Source: Haematobia irritans
Lineage: Eukaryota; Arthropoda; Insecta; Diptera; Muscidae
Length of the DNA stretch: 64,000 bases
Reading direction: 5' to 3'
Assembly (NCBI RefSeq): GCF_050003625.1
Contig: NC_134399.1
Coordinates: 154,684,473 to 154,748,472, forward strand
Part shown: positions 35,488 to 47,919 of the stretch, piece by piece
Layout of the letters: every line of letters begins with the position of its first letter
Position numbering within the stretch: the first letter of the stretch is position 1
Made by a program: the position numbers and the translations under genes
The notes under the pieces: model-generated
What the model was told of the DNA's origin: nothing
Seen by the model: only the letters and a program-made list of their open reading frames with translations
Databases searched by the model: none

Positions 35488-37141
35488 AAGGTCGGTACTA
35501 TGTTCGGTTTCCGCAGCGAAATCCCATACAAAACCAAAAATGCGAAAAACTACCGAAATATTGTTTCATTTGTGGTACTTTGTTTTTTTTTCGAGTTGAA
35601 AAACTGACGTAAAGCGCGCAGTCCCTAATTAGCTCGTGTTAAATCCTTCCATATGTTGAGATTAGTTAGTTTCAAAACATGGCGCCATTTGCAATGTGAA
35701 TTAAGAAATAATTTATTTATTCAAATGATTTGTGTGAAATTACAATACAAATGTGGTTCGCATTGTTATTTAAAAATGCAATAAGATCGATTGACAAAAT
35801 AAAAATAACTTGGAGTGGTGTTTTCGTAATAAAGCCACCATCTAGCGGCTCCCTAATACATGATAGAATAGAAATAATGTACATAACATGAAATTTATAG
35901 AAAAGTGTTAACAAAATAAAGTTCTATTTAGTGAATTTAATTTTACAATCGTTTCTTTTTACTGGGTATAGGGATAATAAACACAAATGCTGGCCGTGCA
36001 TCGTAATTATAAAGAAGGCAGTGCGATTGATGTTGCAGTACTATGGTAGCTACGAATGGAATCACAGGAATAAATTGTTATGTTCCAAAAATAATATGCA
36101 AAAATTAATTATGCATATATCTTGCATTTTATCGATTCAAAACCCTGGTTGAATTTTATAACGTGACTGAAATAGTTATAAAATTATACATTGGGAGAGT
36201 ATAACAAGAAACATTCTTCAGTAAACCAGCCACTTTGCATCTCAATGTATTAATTTCAGTCAACGAAGTGTTCCTGGTATAGAACACTAACATCCCTTTG
36301 TGACGAATTATCTTGCGAAATATAAGTCGGGAACAGTGACTTTTGCTTAGGAACTACCCTTGAACGTGAGTTATAGGCTTATGTTGATTGAACAAAAAGT
36401 TTCACTTTGACTATAGCTATTGTATGGTGTACGTGTTTTAACTGGTCACCCTATGATGTTGTTCCCCCCGAGGTAACAACATTGGTAAATGAAATGGCGT
36501 TATTATCCTTTGTGGTGACCACTGGATTTGAAATTGGTAGTGAGGCGGCAACAGCATGGGCATAAGTACACTCTTGTCCGCTGGTATTGCAATGCGATTG
36601 TGTAGATATTGTGGACACCAACGAATTAAGTTTGTTGATGAATGAGTCCATTGCTGCGCATGATGTAAAATTTAGCAAAACACCGGAATTATATGTTTGT
36701 TAGATGGGCGTTACAAATTGACGGTATCCATTTGGAAAAGCAGAAGAAGACGACAATGTACCACATGTCGTTAAAGCTGTTGCCGAATGTGGTAAGACAC
36801 CAGGAGTAGAGCGGCTGGCGTTTTATTCTTAACAATTATTAGTGTCCAGTGCTGTATGAGGTTTGGTTGCAAAACAATTTAAAAACTGGTAGAAAAAACT
36901 TTTCAAAACAATTATAATGAATGCGTGTGTGTAAACAATCTAATCAGCTGCTGCGTATACATATGTAATAATTTTATGACGTTTGGCGATGTTGTCAATT
37001 AAATTTCGGAGAAATAAACGCGAAAATTTTCCAAAATGGCTGTTTTCTTCCTTCGAAATCTATTGTCAACACTCTCATTTTTCAACGCGAAAGAATGATT
37101 TAGGGACTTTTTTTCGTGCCAATAAACATAGTACCTACCTT
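35488..37141. mobile_element. 1.65-kb element with 17-bp inverted ends, unclassified
   Basis: The left end AAGGTCGGTACTATGTT and the right end (inverse: AAGGTAGGTACTATGTT) match except for one base. Flanking sequences AACAGATA and AACTAAAA could be a decayed 8-bp duplication. A later stretch, AGGGACTTTTTTTCGTGCCA, sits just inside the right end. No transposase motif was recognised. Confidence 0.55.
36451..36678 (-). CDS. Unassigned 75-residue open frame inside the TIR element
   Basis: The frame is rich in S, N, T and V (SFINKLNSLVSTIST, QSHCNTSGQECTYAHAVAAS) and has no motif I recognise. Its composition is less AT-driven than the surrounding shadow frames. It could be a remnant of a transposase or a captured fragment. 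It may equally be chance. Confidence 0.2.
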   Translation of the reverse strand: MLNFTSCAAMDSFINKLNSLVSTISTQSHCNTSGQECTYAHAVAASLPISNPVVTTKDNNAISFTNVVTSGGTTS

Positions 37142-37275
37142 AACTAAAAACGAAAGGGTTAAGTTTATTTTGCACTGCGCTTTCCGACATATGGTAAGGT
37201 CTTATCACAAGGTCGCAAAACAGGGGGCAGATGTGCATCATACTGGGTTTCTTAAAAAATAGCCACTAATTAATA

Positions 37276-38560
37276 AAGGGTGATACGGTCAAAATTTGGT
37301 CAAGGGAAAACGCGTGTAAATCGGTGAAATCGTTTATTTAAAAAATCAAATTAAACTTCTTTTTCAAGTTCAATTAGCATAAAATTCAGGAAAAATATTC
37401 AGTTAGGCTTTCGCTTTTCCAAATCCGAATTGCCGGGCCTCACGCTTGACACCTGCCATCAGATTTTGTACAGCCACCTTGTCCACCTTCTTCGCCGCAG
37501 AAAGCCAGTTTGCCTTGAACTGATGCTCGTCCTTAGCAGTTTTTTTGGTCTTCTTTAGGTTCCGCTTGACAATAGCCCAGTATTTCTCAATTGGGCGGAG
37601 CTCTGGCGTGTTGGGAGGGTTCTTGTCCTTGGGAACCACCTGCACGTTGTTGGCGGCGTACCACTCCATGGCCTTTTTATCGTAATGGCAATATGCCAAA
37701 TCCGGCCAAAACAGTACGGAACAACCGTGTTTCTTCAGGAAAGGCAGCAGACGTTTATTCAAACACTCTTTCACGTAAATTTCTTGGTTGACAATCCCGG
37801 AAGCTCTGAAAATGCTGCTTTTCAAGCCACAGGTACAGATGGCTTGCCAAACCAGATATTTCTTTGCGAACTTTGACAGTTTTATGTGCTTGAAAATATC
37901 TGCTACCTTTCCCCTTCCTTTTGCCGTATAAAACTCCTGTCCCGGAAGCTGCTTGTAGTCGGCTTTGACGTAGGTTTCGTCGTCCATTACCACGCAGTCA
38001 AACTTCGTCAGCATCGTCGTGTACAGCCTCCGGGATCGCGCTTTGGCCGTCGTATTTTGTTTATCATCGCGATTTGGAGTCACTACCTTCTTGTAAGTCG
38101 ATAGTCCGGCTCGATGCACGGTTGTAGACGATACACCCAGATTATTTGGGCATCTCGGAGAGAGAGGTTAGGGTTTCGCTTGAAACTACCGGCAACTCTC
38201 TTTGTCGTCTCAGCGGCTTCCGGTTTTCGATTTCCCCCCGATCCAGACTTCCTGGCTATCGACAAACGTTCCCCAAACACTTTAATTACATTTGTAACGG
38301 TTGATTTGGCAACTTTTAGCGATTTTGCCAGCTTTGCGTGCGAGTAGCTCGGATTTTCGCGATGCGCGAGCAAAATTTTGATACGCTGCTCTTCTTGCTT
38401 GGACGGCATTTTGACAACTGAAGAGTGAATTCCAAAATCAAAATAGGAGCAACATTCTACACACACACCTTCAAAATGAGGGGTGTTCAGGATTTTTAAA
38501 TGCAAAATTTAAAGAAATACGTCATGTTTATATTGACCAAATTTTGACCGTATCACCCTT
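37276..38560 (-). mobile_element. DD37E Tc1/mariner-superfamily element, 1285 bp
   Basis: Perfect 28-bp inverted ends (starting AAGGGTGATACGGTCAAAAT) lie at 37276 and 38560, with TA on both sides (37274-37275, 38561-38562). Both ends and the transposase are present, with one frameshift, so this is a young copy compared with its neighbours. It sits in otherwise unassigned intron sequence. Confidence 0.9.
37403..38409 (-). pseudogene. DD37E transposase, one frameshift
   Basis: Starts at an ATG at 38409 (MPSKQEEQRIK). The N-terminal part is helix-turn-helix (HAKLAKSLKVAKSTVTNVIK), then NPNLSLRDAQIIWV. The frame changes near 38120, and the second frame runs from HRAGLSTYKK to GFGKAKA, stop at 37403. 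Catalytic positions are MDDETY, WPDLAYCHY and RPIEKYW. The second aspartate and the glutamate are separated by 37 residues, as in ITmD37E transposases known from mosquitoes and other insects. Apart from the frameshift, the about 335-residue product is complete. Confidence 0.85.
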
Positions 38561-38562
38561 TA

Positions 38563-39875
38563 CCGCTCCGGAGGAACAAATTACATTAACTGCTTATCTC
38601 GCATAAAGTTTGTGCATCACCTGGCCACCTATACCTTCAAGCCCTGGAACTATTTCAATATCAATCACAAAGCACTTTTAAGTAGATTAAGTGTTGTTGA
38701 CTATTTCCGCCAATTTTTACGAGAAGGTTCTTTCTCGATAGGAGGAACTATTAATTTTTCTAAATTTTGTTTTTCATCTCATGATTTTCTATCAGACTAT
38801 CAAATGGGTTTGGGTTGTTTGTGTACCCAGTTCAACCGCACAGACGACAGTGACTGTTACTCCCAGACACTGAGAAATTTATTGCTTAAATACGTGTTTA
38901 CCGCCATGGACCAGACATAAGCGTTGTGGCAATGACAGTGTGAAGTGTGATATCGAAAATCTCTCTTCGCCTTCAGTAAACAGTGAATATGGTGTTTATT
39001 TAAAGACTCCGTAAGCACTTGAAACTTCTCGCGGCAGCAATGATGGCAAAAATAATCGTATTTGGAAGTATATTAAGCATAAAATTGTTTCAACATTACT
39101 TTGAAATTCTTTCAACGTGTTTCCAAATTGGTCGTTGTCCTTAGCGATGTGCTATAGTTAGCAAAAATAGGATATCCACTGAATTTCGTGTTACGGAAAC
39201 GGATACGGATGGGAGGAAGTAGCTACAGTTTAATGGCGAGACTTGGGTGTAGTTTTAACTTCATAAATTGATTTTATAATCGATGCGACATGGATGGCTC
39301 TAATCGATTAAGGGACAATTTATCGCAGTAATGAAACTTCAAATGATGGCTCGCATAGGAGGACATAGATACACTCAACGAGTGCAAGTGTATCCATACC
39401 CTATGAGTATGGTATTTGCATGTGAGGTTAGAGTTCATTGGAGTAGAAGTTGATGATAAATTAGTGAGAATCCCGTTTATAAAAGACAATATCCCAGTTC
39501 ATGTTGCTTATCATACACAGAGAAACCTCCTTTGTTAAAGTAAAATTAACTTATGTTTATTGCCAATTAATTATTTTAATTAAATTTATTTATAAATTTT
39601 TTTAAAACAATTTCTCCATACCAATAAAATTTTTTTTATTCCAAATATTTTTCAAAAATTTTATGAAGTAAATATGGGTATAAATTTCATAAATACAATA
39701 TTAATTAAAGAAGAAAAAGAAATTTGTAGTACACTTTTCAAAAAGAGTACGAATGAACTACCGTGTGATTAACATCAGTTTAAATCCCGTTTTGACTTTT
39801 GTGCTTCTACACATTGGAATTGGAGACTTAAAGGCAGTTTAGAGTTCCTGTGTCGAACGTGCATTCCATTTGAAG
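38563..39875. other. Intronic sequence without recognised feature
   Basis: Moderately AT-rich with short open frames on both strands (102 residues at 38612-38920, 71 at 39274-39489). None matches a family I know. AAAGACAATATCCCAGTTCA at 39482-39501 resembles AAAGGCAATATCCCAATTCA at 44852-44871, a possible small repeat. Confidence 0.45.
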
Positions 39876-40768
39876 TTTTCTATAGAAATACAATTTTGAC
39901 AAAATTTTCTATAGAAATACAATTTTGACAAAATTTTCTATAGAAATACAATTTTGACAAAATTTTCTATAGAAATAAAATTTTGACAAAATTTTCTATA
40001 GAAATAAAATTTTGACAAAATTTTCTATAGAAATAAAAATTTTACAAAATCTTCTACAGATATACAACTTTGACAAATTTTCTATGGAAATAAGATTTTG
40101 AAAAAATTGTCTACATAAATAAATTTTGACAAAATTTTAAATAGAAATAAACATTTGACACCTTTGTCATTGAGCTTAACATGGAATCGGGCAGCACTCA
40201 GTGATAAGAGAGAAGTTCACCAATGTGGTATCACAATGGACTGAATAGTCTAAGTGAGCCTGATACATCGGGCTGCCACCTAACCTAACCTAACTTAACA
40301 TTTTACACAATTTTTATAGAAATAAAATGTTTACAAAATCTTCTAAAGAAATACATTTTTGAGAAAAAATTCTATAGAAATAAAATTTCGAAAAAAATCT
40401 ATAGAAATAAAATTTTGGGAAAGTTTTCCACAGAAATAAAATTTTGACAAAATTTTATATAAAAACAAAATTTTGACATAATTTTTAAAAGGAATAAAAT
40501 TTTGACAAAATGTTCTATAGAAATTAAATTTTTACAAAATTTTCTAAAGAAATACAATTTTGACAAAATACTCTATAGAAATAAAATTTTGACAAAATTT
40601 TCTATAGAGATAAAATTTTGACAATATTTTTTATAGAAATAAATATTTTTTTATAGAAGTAAATATTCTAAAGAAATAAAATTTAACAAAACTCTCTATA
40701 GAAATACAATTTTGACAAAATTTTCTATAGATATAAAATTGTCTATAGATATAAAAAATACACTAATA
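39876..40768 (+). repeat. 29-bp array ahead of family A, with a SINE inside
   Basis: About 25 imperfect units (GACAAAATTTTCTATAGAAA type, several with ATACAATTTT). The left end of family A starts at about 40770, so the array lies outside its usual place. A SINE fragment interrupts it at 40158-40297. Confidence 0.8.
40158..40297 (+). mobile_element. 5'-truncated SINE in a 29-bp array
   Basis: Reads CCTTTGTCATTGAGCTTAAC, ATGGAATCGGGCAGCACTCA to TACATCGGGCTGCCACC and a CTAACCTAACCTAAC tail. AACATTT occurs on both sides and may be the target duplication. Confidence 0.8.
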
Positions 40769-40769
40769 G

Positions 40770-42308
40770 AAACAAGTATATACGGCCGTAAGTTCGGCCA
40801 GGCCGAATCTTATGTACCCTCCACCATGGATTGCGTAGAAACTTCTAAGAAAGACTGTCATCCACAATCGAAATACTTGGGTTGTGGTATCTTAAAATTT
40901 CTTAACATCGTTTTCTAAATTGTGAGTTAGTCCATACGTGGTATATATTAGACAAAAAAGGTATGTATAGGTAAGTCTACAAATAATTACGAATCGATAT
41001 GGACTTTTTGCACGGTACGTAGAGAGCCAGAATTGAATATGGGGATCGCTTATTTGGGGGCTATATACAATTATGAACTTGATATGGACCAATTTTTGTG
41101 TGATTGGAAATCGATTTATCTGAGGGATATATATAACTATAGATCGATATGGACCTAGTTAGACATGGTTTTTAACGGCCACTAGCACAATGTACCAAAT
41201 TTCAACTCACTCGGATGAAATTTGCTCCTCCAAGAGGCTCCAAAACGAAATCTCGGGATCGGTTTATATATATGATTATGGACTGATATGGACCACTTTT
41301 GGCATGGTTGTTAAATATCGTATACGATCACCACGTACCAAATTTCAACTGAATCGGATTAATTTTGCTCATCCATGAGGCTCCGGAGTTCAAATCTGGG
41401 GATCAGTTTATATGGGGGCTATTTATAATTATGGACCGATATGGACCATTTCCTGCATGGTTGTTAGAGACCATATACTTACACCATGTACCAAATTTCA
41501 GATGGATCGGATGAAATTTGCTTCTCTTAGATGCTCCGCAAGCCAAATCGGGGGGTCGGTTTATATGGGGGCTATATATAATTATGGGCTGATAGGAACC
41601 AATTCCTGCATATACTAACATCACGTACCAAATTTCAGCCAAATGGGAAGAATTTTGCTCTTCCAAGGGGCTCTGGAGGTCAAATCTGGGGATCGGTTTA
41701 TATGGGGCCTATATATAATTATGGACCGATTTGGACCAAATTTTGCATGGGAGTTTGAGGTCATATATTAACACCACGTACCAAATTTCAACTGAATCAG
41801 ATGAATTTTGGTCTTCCAAGAGGCTCCGGAGTTCAAATCTGGTGATCGGTTTATATGGGGGCTATATGTATAATTATGGACCGATGTGGACCAATTTTTG
41901 CATGGTTGTTAGAGACCATATACTAACACCATGTACCAAATTTCAGCCGGATCGGATGAAATTTGCTCCTCTTAGGGGACTCGCAAGCCAAATTTGGGGG
42001 TCCGTTTATATGGGGGCTATACGTAAAAGTGGACCGATATGTCCCATTTGCAATACCATCCGACCTACATCAATAACAACTACTTGTGCCAAGTTTCAAG
42101 TCGATAGCTTGTTTCGTTCGGAAGTTAGCGTGATTTCAACAGACGGACGGACGGACGGACGGACGGACGGACATGCTCAGATCGACTCAGAATTTCACCA
42201 CGACCCAGAATATATATACTTTATGGGGTCTTAGAGCAATATTTCGATGTGTTACAAACGGAATGACAAAGTTAATATACCCCCCATCCTATGGTGGAGG
42301 GTATAAAA
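40770..42308 (+). mobile_element. Composite repeat family A, copy 6 (forward)
   Basis: Starts AACAAGTATATACGGCCGTA and ends CTATGGTGGAGGGTATAAAA. It has no internal 29-bp array, about six 150-bp units (41080-42010), an ACGGACGG tract of seven units (42143-42171), TATATATACTTTATGGGGTC and the standard right end. Confidence 0.85.
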
Positions 42309-42771
42309 ATTGCGTTTCACAATCGTAAACGGACGTTGTCAAAATGAAACAGAAACGTTCACAAAAAATCAAAACGGAATGTTCACGATTTTGTCCACGG
42401 GCGTTCACGATTTCATGAACGGCATTCGTTTTTCTTTGGCCATGAAAAGTCTTAAAATACTCGTTAGACGTTGTTATGGCAACTCCGCCGTTGGTGCAAT
42501 GTGATAAGGCGACTGTTAACGCGTATCGTGCAGGCAACACAGGTTCGAGTCACGGTAGAGGAAATCTTTTTTTAATTTTGCTTATAAATTCGTAACCATT
42601 ACGTTTTCAGATCATGAACGCTGGTTGTTGTTTTGACAACGTATGGTGTCATTTTTACATTGTCAGATTGACCTCATCTGTTCTCAGTTTGACAACACAT
42701 GTGTGTTGATTCACTTTCATGAACGGATCGTTTCGAAATGACCACGTCGGTCATGATTTTTTCTATGGGTG
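42309..42771. repeat. tRNA-like box B within an unassigned repeat-like block
   Basis: The block between family A and the next array holds GTTGGTGCAATGTGATAAGG (weak box A), then ACAGGTTCGAGTCACGG (box B) and a T run at about 42569-42575. The surroundings repeat GAACG/CGTTC words. This could be a tRNA-derived SINE head or a decayed tRNA gene. I could not fold a full cloverleaf. Confidence 0.4.
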
Positions 42772-43830
42772 TAGAAATAGAATTTTGAGCAAATTGTCTA
42801 TATAAATAAAATTTTGACAAAATTTTCTATATAAATGACAAAATTTTGTATAGAAACAGAACTTTGACAAAATTTTCTATAGAAATACAATTTTGGAAAT
42901 TTTTTCTATAGAAATAAAATTATGACTCAATTTCCTATAGAATGAAATTTTGACAAAATTTTCTATAGAAATACAATTTTGACAAAATGTTTTATAGAAA
43001 TAAATATTTTTATTTACAGAAGTAAGTATTCTAAAAAAATAAAATTTGACAAAACTCTCTATAGAAATAAAATTTTGACAAAATTTTCTATAGAAATAAA
43101 ATTTTGACAAAAACTTCTAAATCTAAAAATAATCTATGGAAATAAAATTTTCTAAAATTTTCTAAATACAATTTTAAGCAAATTGTCTATATAAATAAAA
43201 TCGTGGCAAAATTTTTATATACAAATAACATAATTTTGTATAGAAGTAGAATTTTGACAAAATTTTTTATAGAAATACAATTTTGAGAAATTTTTCTATA
43301 GAAATCAAATTTTGACAAAATTTTCTATAGTAATGAAATTTTGACAAAATTTTCTATAGAAATGAAATTTTGACAAAATTTTCTATAGAATTGAAATTTT
43401 GTTGTTGTTTTTTGATTTCAGCTTAAAACCATGCATTGAATAAACTACAAGTGTAGCTTAACCAACAGAGGAAAAGAATAAAATTTTCTATAGAAATAAA
43501 ATGTTGACACAATTTTCTATTGAAATCAAATTTTGGCATAATTTTCTATAGAAATCAAATTTTGACAGCATTTTTTTATAGAAATGAAATTTTGACAAAA
43601 TTTTCTATAATAGATATAAAATTTTGATTAAATTTTCTATAGAAATAAAATTTTGACAACATTCTCTGTAAAAATAAAATTTTTGCAAAATTTTTTGTAG
43701 AAATAAAATTTTGACAAAATTGTCTATAGAATTTTTGAAAAATTTTTCTATAGAAATAAAATTTTGATAAAATTTTCTTAGAAGTACAATTTTGACAAAA
43801 CTTTCTATAGAAATAAATTTTTGACAAAAT
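42772..43830 (+). repeat. Long 29-bp array
   Basis: Roughly 30 imperfect units (TTTTGACAAAATTTTCTATA, AGAAATAAAATTTT), broken near 43390-43470 by unrelated text (TTGTTGTTTTTTGATTTCAG). Variants with ATGAAATTTT and ATCAAATTTT cluster, showing local unit duplication. Confidence 0.8.
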
Positions 43831-44130
43831 GGGCCTTATCGGACCACTTTTCGGTATAGCCCCCATATAAATCGATGCCATATGTGACTTTCAGGACATT
43901 TTGGAGAAGCAAATTCGAAATTTGATCCGTTCGAAATGATGTCAATTTGAACCTTCTAACAAACCGGCCGTTCATATGGGTCCATAATTATATATAGACC
44001 CCATATAAACCGATCCTAAGATTTCATTTAATCTAAAATTTTTACGTAATATTAGTATATACTCTCTAGTTATGGTGCAAAACTTCGTCGATAGTCTATA
44101 TCTATACAGTCGGGTCAAGAACTAACGCGG
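43831..44130 (-). mobile_element. Family A internal fragment (reverse)
   Basis: Reads GGCCTTATCGGACCACTTTT, CGGTATAGCCCCCATATAAA, then a diverged 150-bp unit and CCATAATTATATATAGACCC. It joins the 29-bp array directly, and both ends are missing. Confidence 0.65.
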
Positions 44131-45800
44131 CTTATATAGATGAGTAATGTACCTTTTTAACACAGACTCAATAGAACTGTCGGCCTTGTGTACCTTTTAG
44201 CAATAAAAATAAGTTAAATTTTAATTAGAATTAATTATTAGAAATTAAGTTAGAGTTTTTTTCTGTATTGATCCTGGACGCCATCTTACGATTTATTTCG
44301 TAGTTTGCCATTGCTAAACGATATTTATTATTAATGCAAACTCAGTACTAATAAAGCTCTGGTTATACTGCGAGTAGCAAGATATTGACTACTGGTAATG
44401 CTAAAGGAATCACATATGGTTACTCAGTTTGTGCTGTGTAATTCATCGTTTAATTCAATATTAAACGAACGCCTTCAATTTTGCCTTGAATTCCACTAAC
44501 AATACTCATCCCAGCGTTAGCTCTACAAACCCTTTTGATTAATTGCCATCGTTGATTCTGGCTAACGTTAATCAATTAATTAATAAACCAAGAAAAAGCC
44601 ACAAAATTAATCATATTATGTCAAACAAAAGGAAAACAAAAAACAAAAATCATCAATGTCAATCCCATAAGCCATAGGATGACAGAGGCAATCCCATTTT
44701 TCGTCTGCCATTTGGTTGTGCTTATTTGAGTATAGTCCCTCAATCACTGCTCTCTGTCTCTCTCTCTCTCTCTTCCCATCACTTTCCCAAGCTTACAGTA
44801 AGCATTTATAATCGCATGGATGGTAAAAAGTCAAACGCACCCAGTTTTAAGAAAGGCAATATCCCAATTCACATGGTGAAGGGATCTAAGGTGAGGAATA
44901 TGTCTGGGCTAAAATGAACTTTCCGGTGAAGAAAGCTATCATCCAGCTGTATTGAAAGAATTTCGTGTTAGTGAACAAAGCATTGGCATAATAGTGAAAA
45001 AGAAAATCAAGCGGGCAAATAAACACGCAAAAAGTCCTCGTCTATGTGTGTGTGTATGTGTGTGTGCACATTCAAGGGAAACAAACAAACCAAAAGGACA
45101 AAGGACGAACAAATAAACAACGAAAAGCAAGCAAGTCACACAATGAATCACTGAACTTACAATATCTCTCATTCACTTACAAACACAAACACACACCCAC
45201 ACGTCACATACATATATGCTATCGTAGTGGACACTGAGAAGCATTTAAACACCTTGCTAGGGTTAAGGATAACTGCTAAAGGTTAGCAAATAAAAATATT
45301 CGAGTCGACAGACTTAACACATACACACACTTACATATTACCATAGTCCGAAGATATTTAATAAACAATTCCATATGGGTCATTCGAAACAAGAAATTTA
45401 AAGGCTTTGACCACCATTTTATATTTTAGGATTGAACTTATTGTACTCCAAATTTTGAGATTTCCACAAAGCGTTAGTAAAACCAGGAAAATTTAATGCC
45501 CTGGTATTCTTTTTAACTGCAATTAATGAAATCATACTCCCTCATAGAACAAAAAATTAACTAAAAGTAGAGAAAAAATCATTGGCACCAAATCATCACC
45601 ATTTTAATCAGACAATAGTTCCTTCTTAATATTTTTGCGAATCGAAAGTACGAAAATTTTCTTTTGATTTAGTTCATATTGAACTTATGTGTACGGTCAT
45701 TGAACACATAATTATGGTAGAAAAAGGAAAATTCATTGACCTGTGGAAAATTTCGCATAAAATCGTAGGCTTAAACTACAAACAAATAATATATATTTTT
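44131..45800. other. Intronic sequence with simple repeats
   Basis: Holds (TC)n at 44751-44774, (TG)n-like TGTGTGTGTATGTGTGTGTG at 45044-45063, ACAAACACAAACACACACC at about 45179-45197 and ACACATACACACAC near 45319. No coding region or known repeat was seen. This is the longest stretch of apparently old intron in the window. Confidence 0.55.
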
Positions 45801-47919
45801 TTATACCCACCACCATAGAATGGTGATGGGGATGAAATAAGTTTGTCATTCCGTTTGTAACACATGGGAATATCGATTTCCAATTATATAAAGTACTAGC
45901 GTAACCCGCCCGCTTCGCTGCGCCTTCCGAAGCGTATTTGTAGGAACATTTTGCGTTAACTTAGTCAACCATATCCATCGTGCTGAAAACAAGTTCGAAA
46001 ACATTTGAATTCTTTCAAACAAATCGGACTACTTGCTTTTTCGTTTATAGGTACAAATACGGCGGATATGCATATGTAAAACGGTTCGTTTTACGGTTCG
46101 GGGAGAGCGTGTACCCTTTCCTCCGAATTTTTTAAATAATGTTCTGTATTCAAGTAGTTGGACAATCTTCTATATTTCTTTTGAATAAGAAGAAGAAAAT
46201 AAGTGTGGTTTATCAATGAAAGGTATACTTCTCCTCAACATATCTGAAAATTAATTATAATTATATTATAATAACATGCAAAGAATTACTGTTTCCCATC
46301 CAATAAATCGGAAAAAGCAAAAGTAGTAAAAAATTTTACCACATTAACATTTGCTAAAATGTTGGAAAATAATGTACCCTCTACGTTGCTACCAATTTCA
46401 TGTAAATTTAAGTTCTTTACTAAAAAGAAGTCTGGCAGAAGCCTGTGCAAAAATCATAAAATTGTGTACCGAGATCCCATTTACGGACAACCCTCTACTT
46501 TCAATTTAAGAAAAAAAGGGAACCCTCTCCCCACCTTCGCTCCACTCCGACATGATATCGGACTATCACGTACTCTATATTCATTTCATAACTACTCAAT
46601 GGTCCCTATAAATTCTATCGAAGTAAATCGACAAAGTTTATTTCAATTTTCCCCTTCCCCAGTCAGATATCGAGAAATCATATATAAATTTAATCCCTCC
46701 TCCCACATTCCCTGTAAATTTCAAGTAGATCGGAGATCTTTAAATTTTGCTCTATTGTTTAAAAGGGACGTCACTTTTCCCGATACAATATCGACTAACA
46801 CCGTAGTGAGTAGCACCCCTAACCTTCCCTGAAAATTCTTGAAACTTTCCTTCAAGTGTGGGGAAGGTTGCCTCTTCGTTCATAACCTTCCCCACTGCCT
46901 TTGTAAATTTCAAGGAAACTTCAGAATTTTTTTTTTTTTTTTTTTGCTGTTATAGAGGAGGACCTCCTCTCCGACCAAATATCGAAAAGTGATGTAGCGT
47001 ATCTTTTGTAAACGTCCTAGAAAATGTCAAGTTAATTATAAGCCTAAAGGGGCGGCCTTTCTTCCATCCAAATATCACAAAATCAGGTATCAACTATTAG
47101 TATCATAACCTCTCCCCAGTCCTCTGTAAATTTCAAGTAACTCGGCAAAGTTAAATTGTTTCTCTGTATGTTCGTAAGAGAAGCGGATGTCTCCCTATGC
47201 CCTTTTATTTTTATTAAAAAATCAGGAACCTGATATAAATTTCATAACCTCACCCATTTTTCCGTAAAATTTCAGTCGGTGGAGTTTAGTTTTGTTTTCA
47301 CTGTACTTTAAAAAAAAGTCGGGCAAAGGGGTGGTCCCCCTCACCGACCAAATATCGAAAAGTAATATAGAGGATTTCTTGTCTAGATGCTAACCCCAAC
47401 ATTCAATGAAAATGTCAAGCAAATCGCAATAATTTTGTTCCAAGGTTCAAAAAGTAGGGAAAGGGGGAGGTCCCCCTCCCCGTCGACATATGAAATAATC
47501 AGGTACCCCATATTAATTCCATAACCTCACAGCATGTTCTCTGTATATCTCAGATAATTTAGAGAATTTTAGTTTTTTTTTTTCACTGTACTTAAAAAAA
47601 AAGTCGAACAAAGGGGAGGTCCCCCTCCACCACCAATATCGAAATATAAAGTGGCGGATCTTTGTCTAGATGCCAACCCCAACCTTCAATGAAAATTTCA
47701 AGCAAATCGGTCAACTTTGGTCCAATTTTCAAAAAGTCCGACAAAGGGGAGGTCCCCCTCCGCGACCAGGTGTCACAAAACGAGGTACCCTATTTTCACC
47801 ACATGAACTCCCAGTACGATCTCTGAAAGTTTCAAGTAAATCCGTTCAGCCGTTTCGGAGCCAACTCGGAACATACAAACAAACAAACAAACAAATAAAC
47901 GTAGATTGACTTTTATATA

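Noticed and set aside
44726..44917. Possible small host exon (IYNRMDGKKSNAPSFKKGN)
   Set aside because: No recognised family and no convincing pair of splice sites. The CARP exons on either side join in frame without it.
46359..46832. 157-residue frame inside Helitron copy 2 as a possible Rep or captured gene
   Set aside because: It has no Rep HUH motif or helicase motif. The equivalent place in Helitron copy 1 is broken, so it is probably chance conservation between two young copies.
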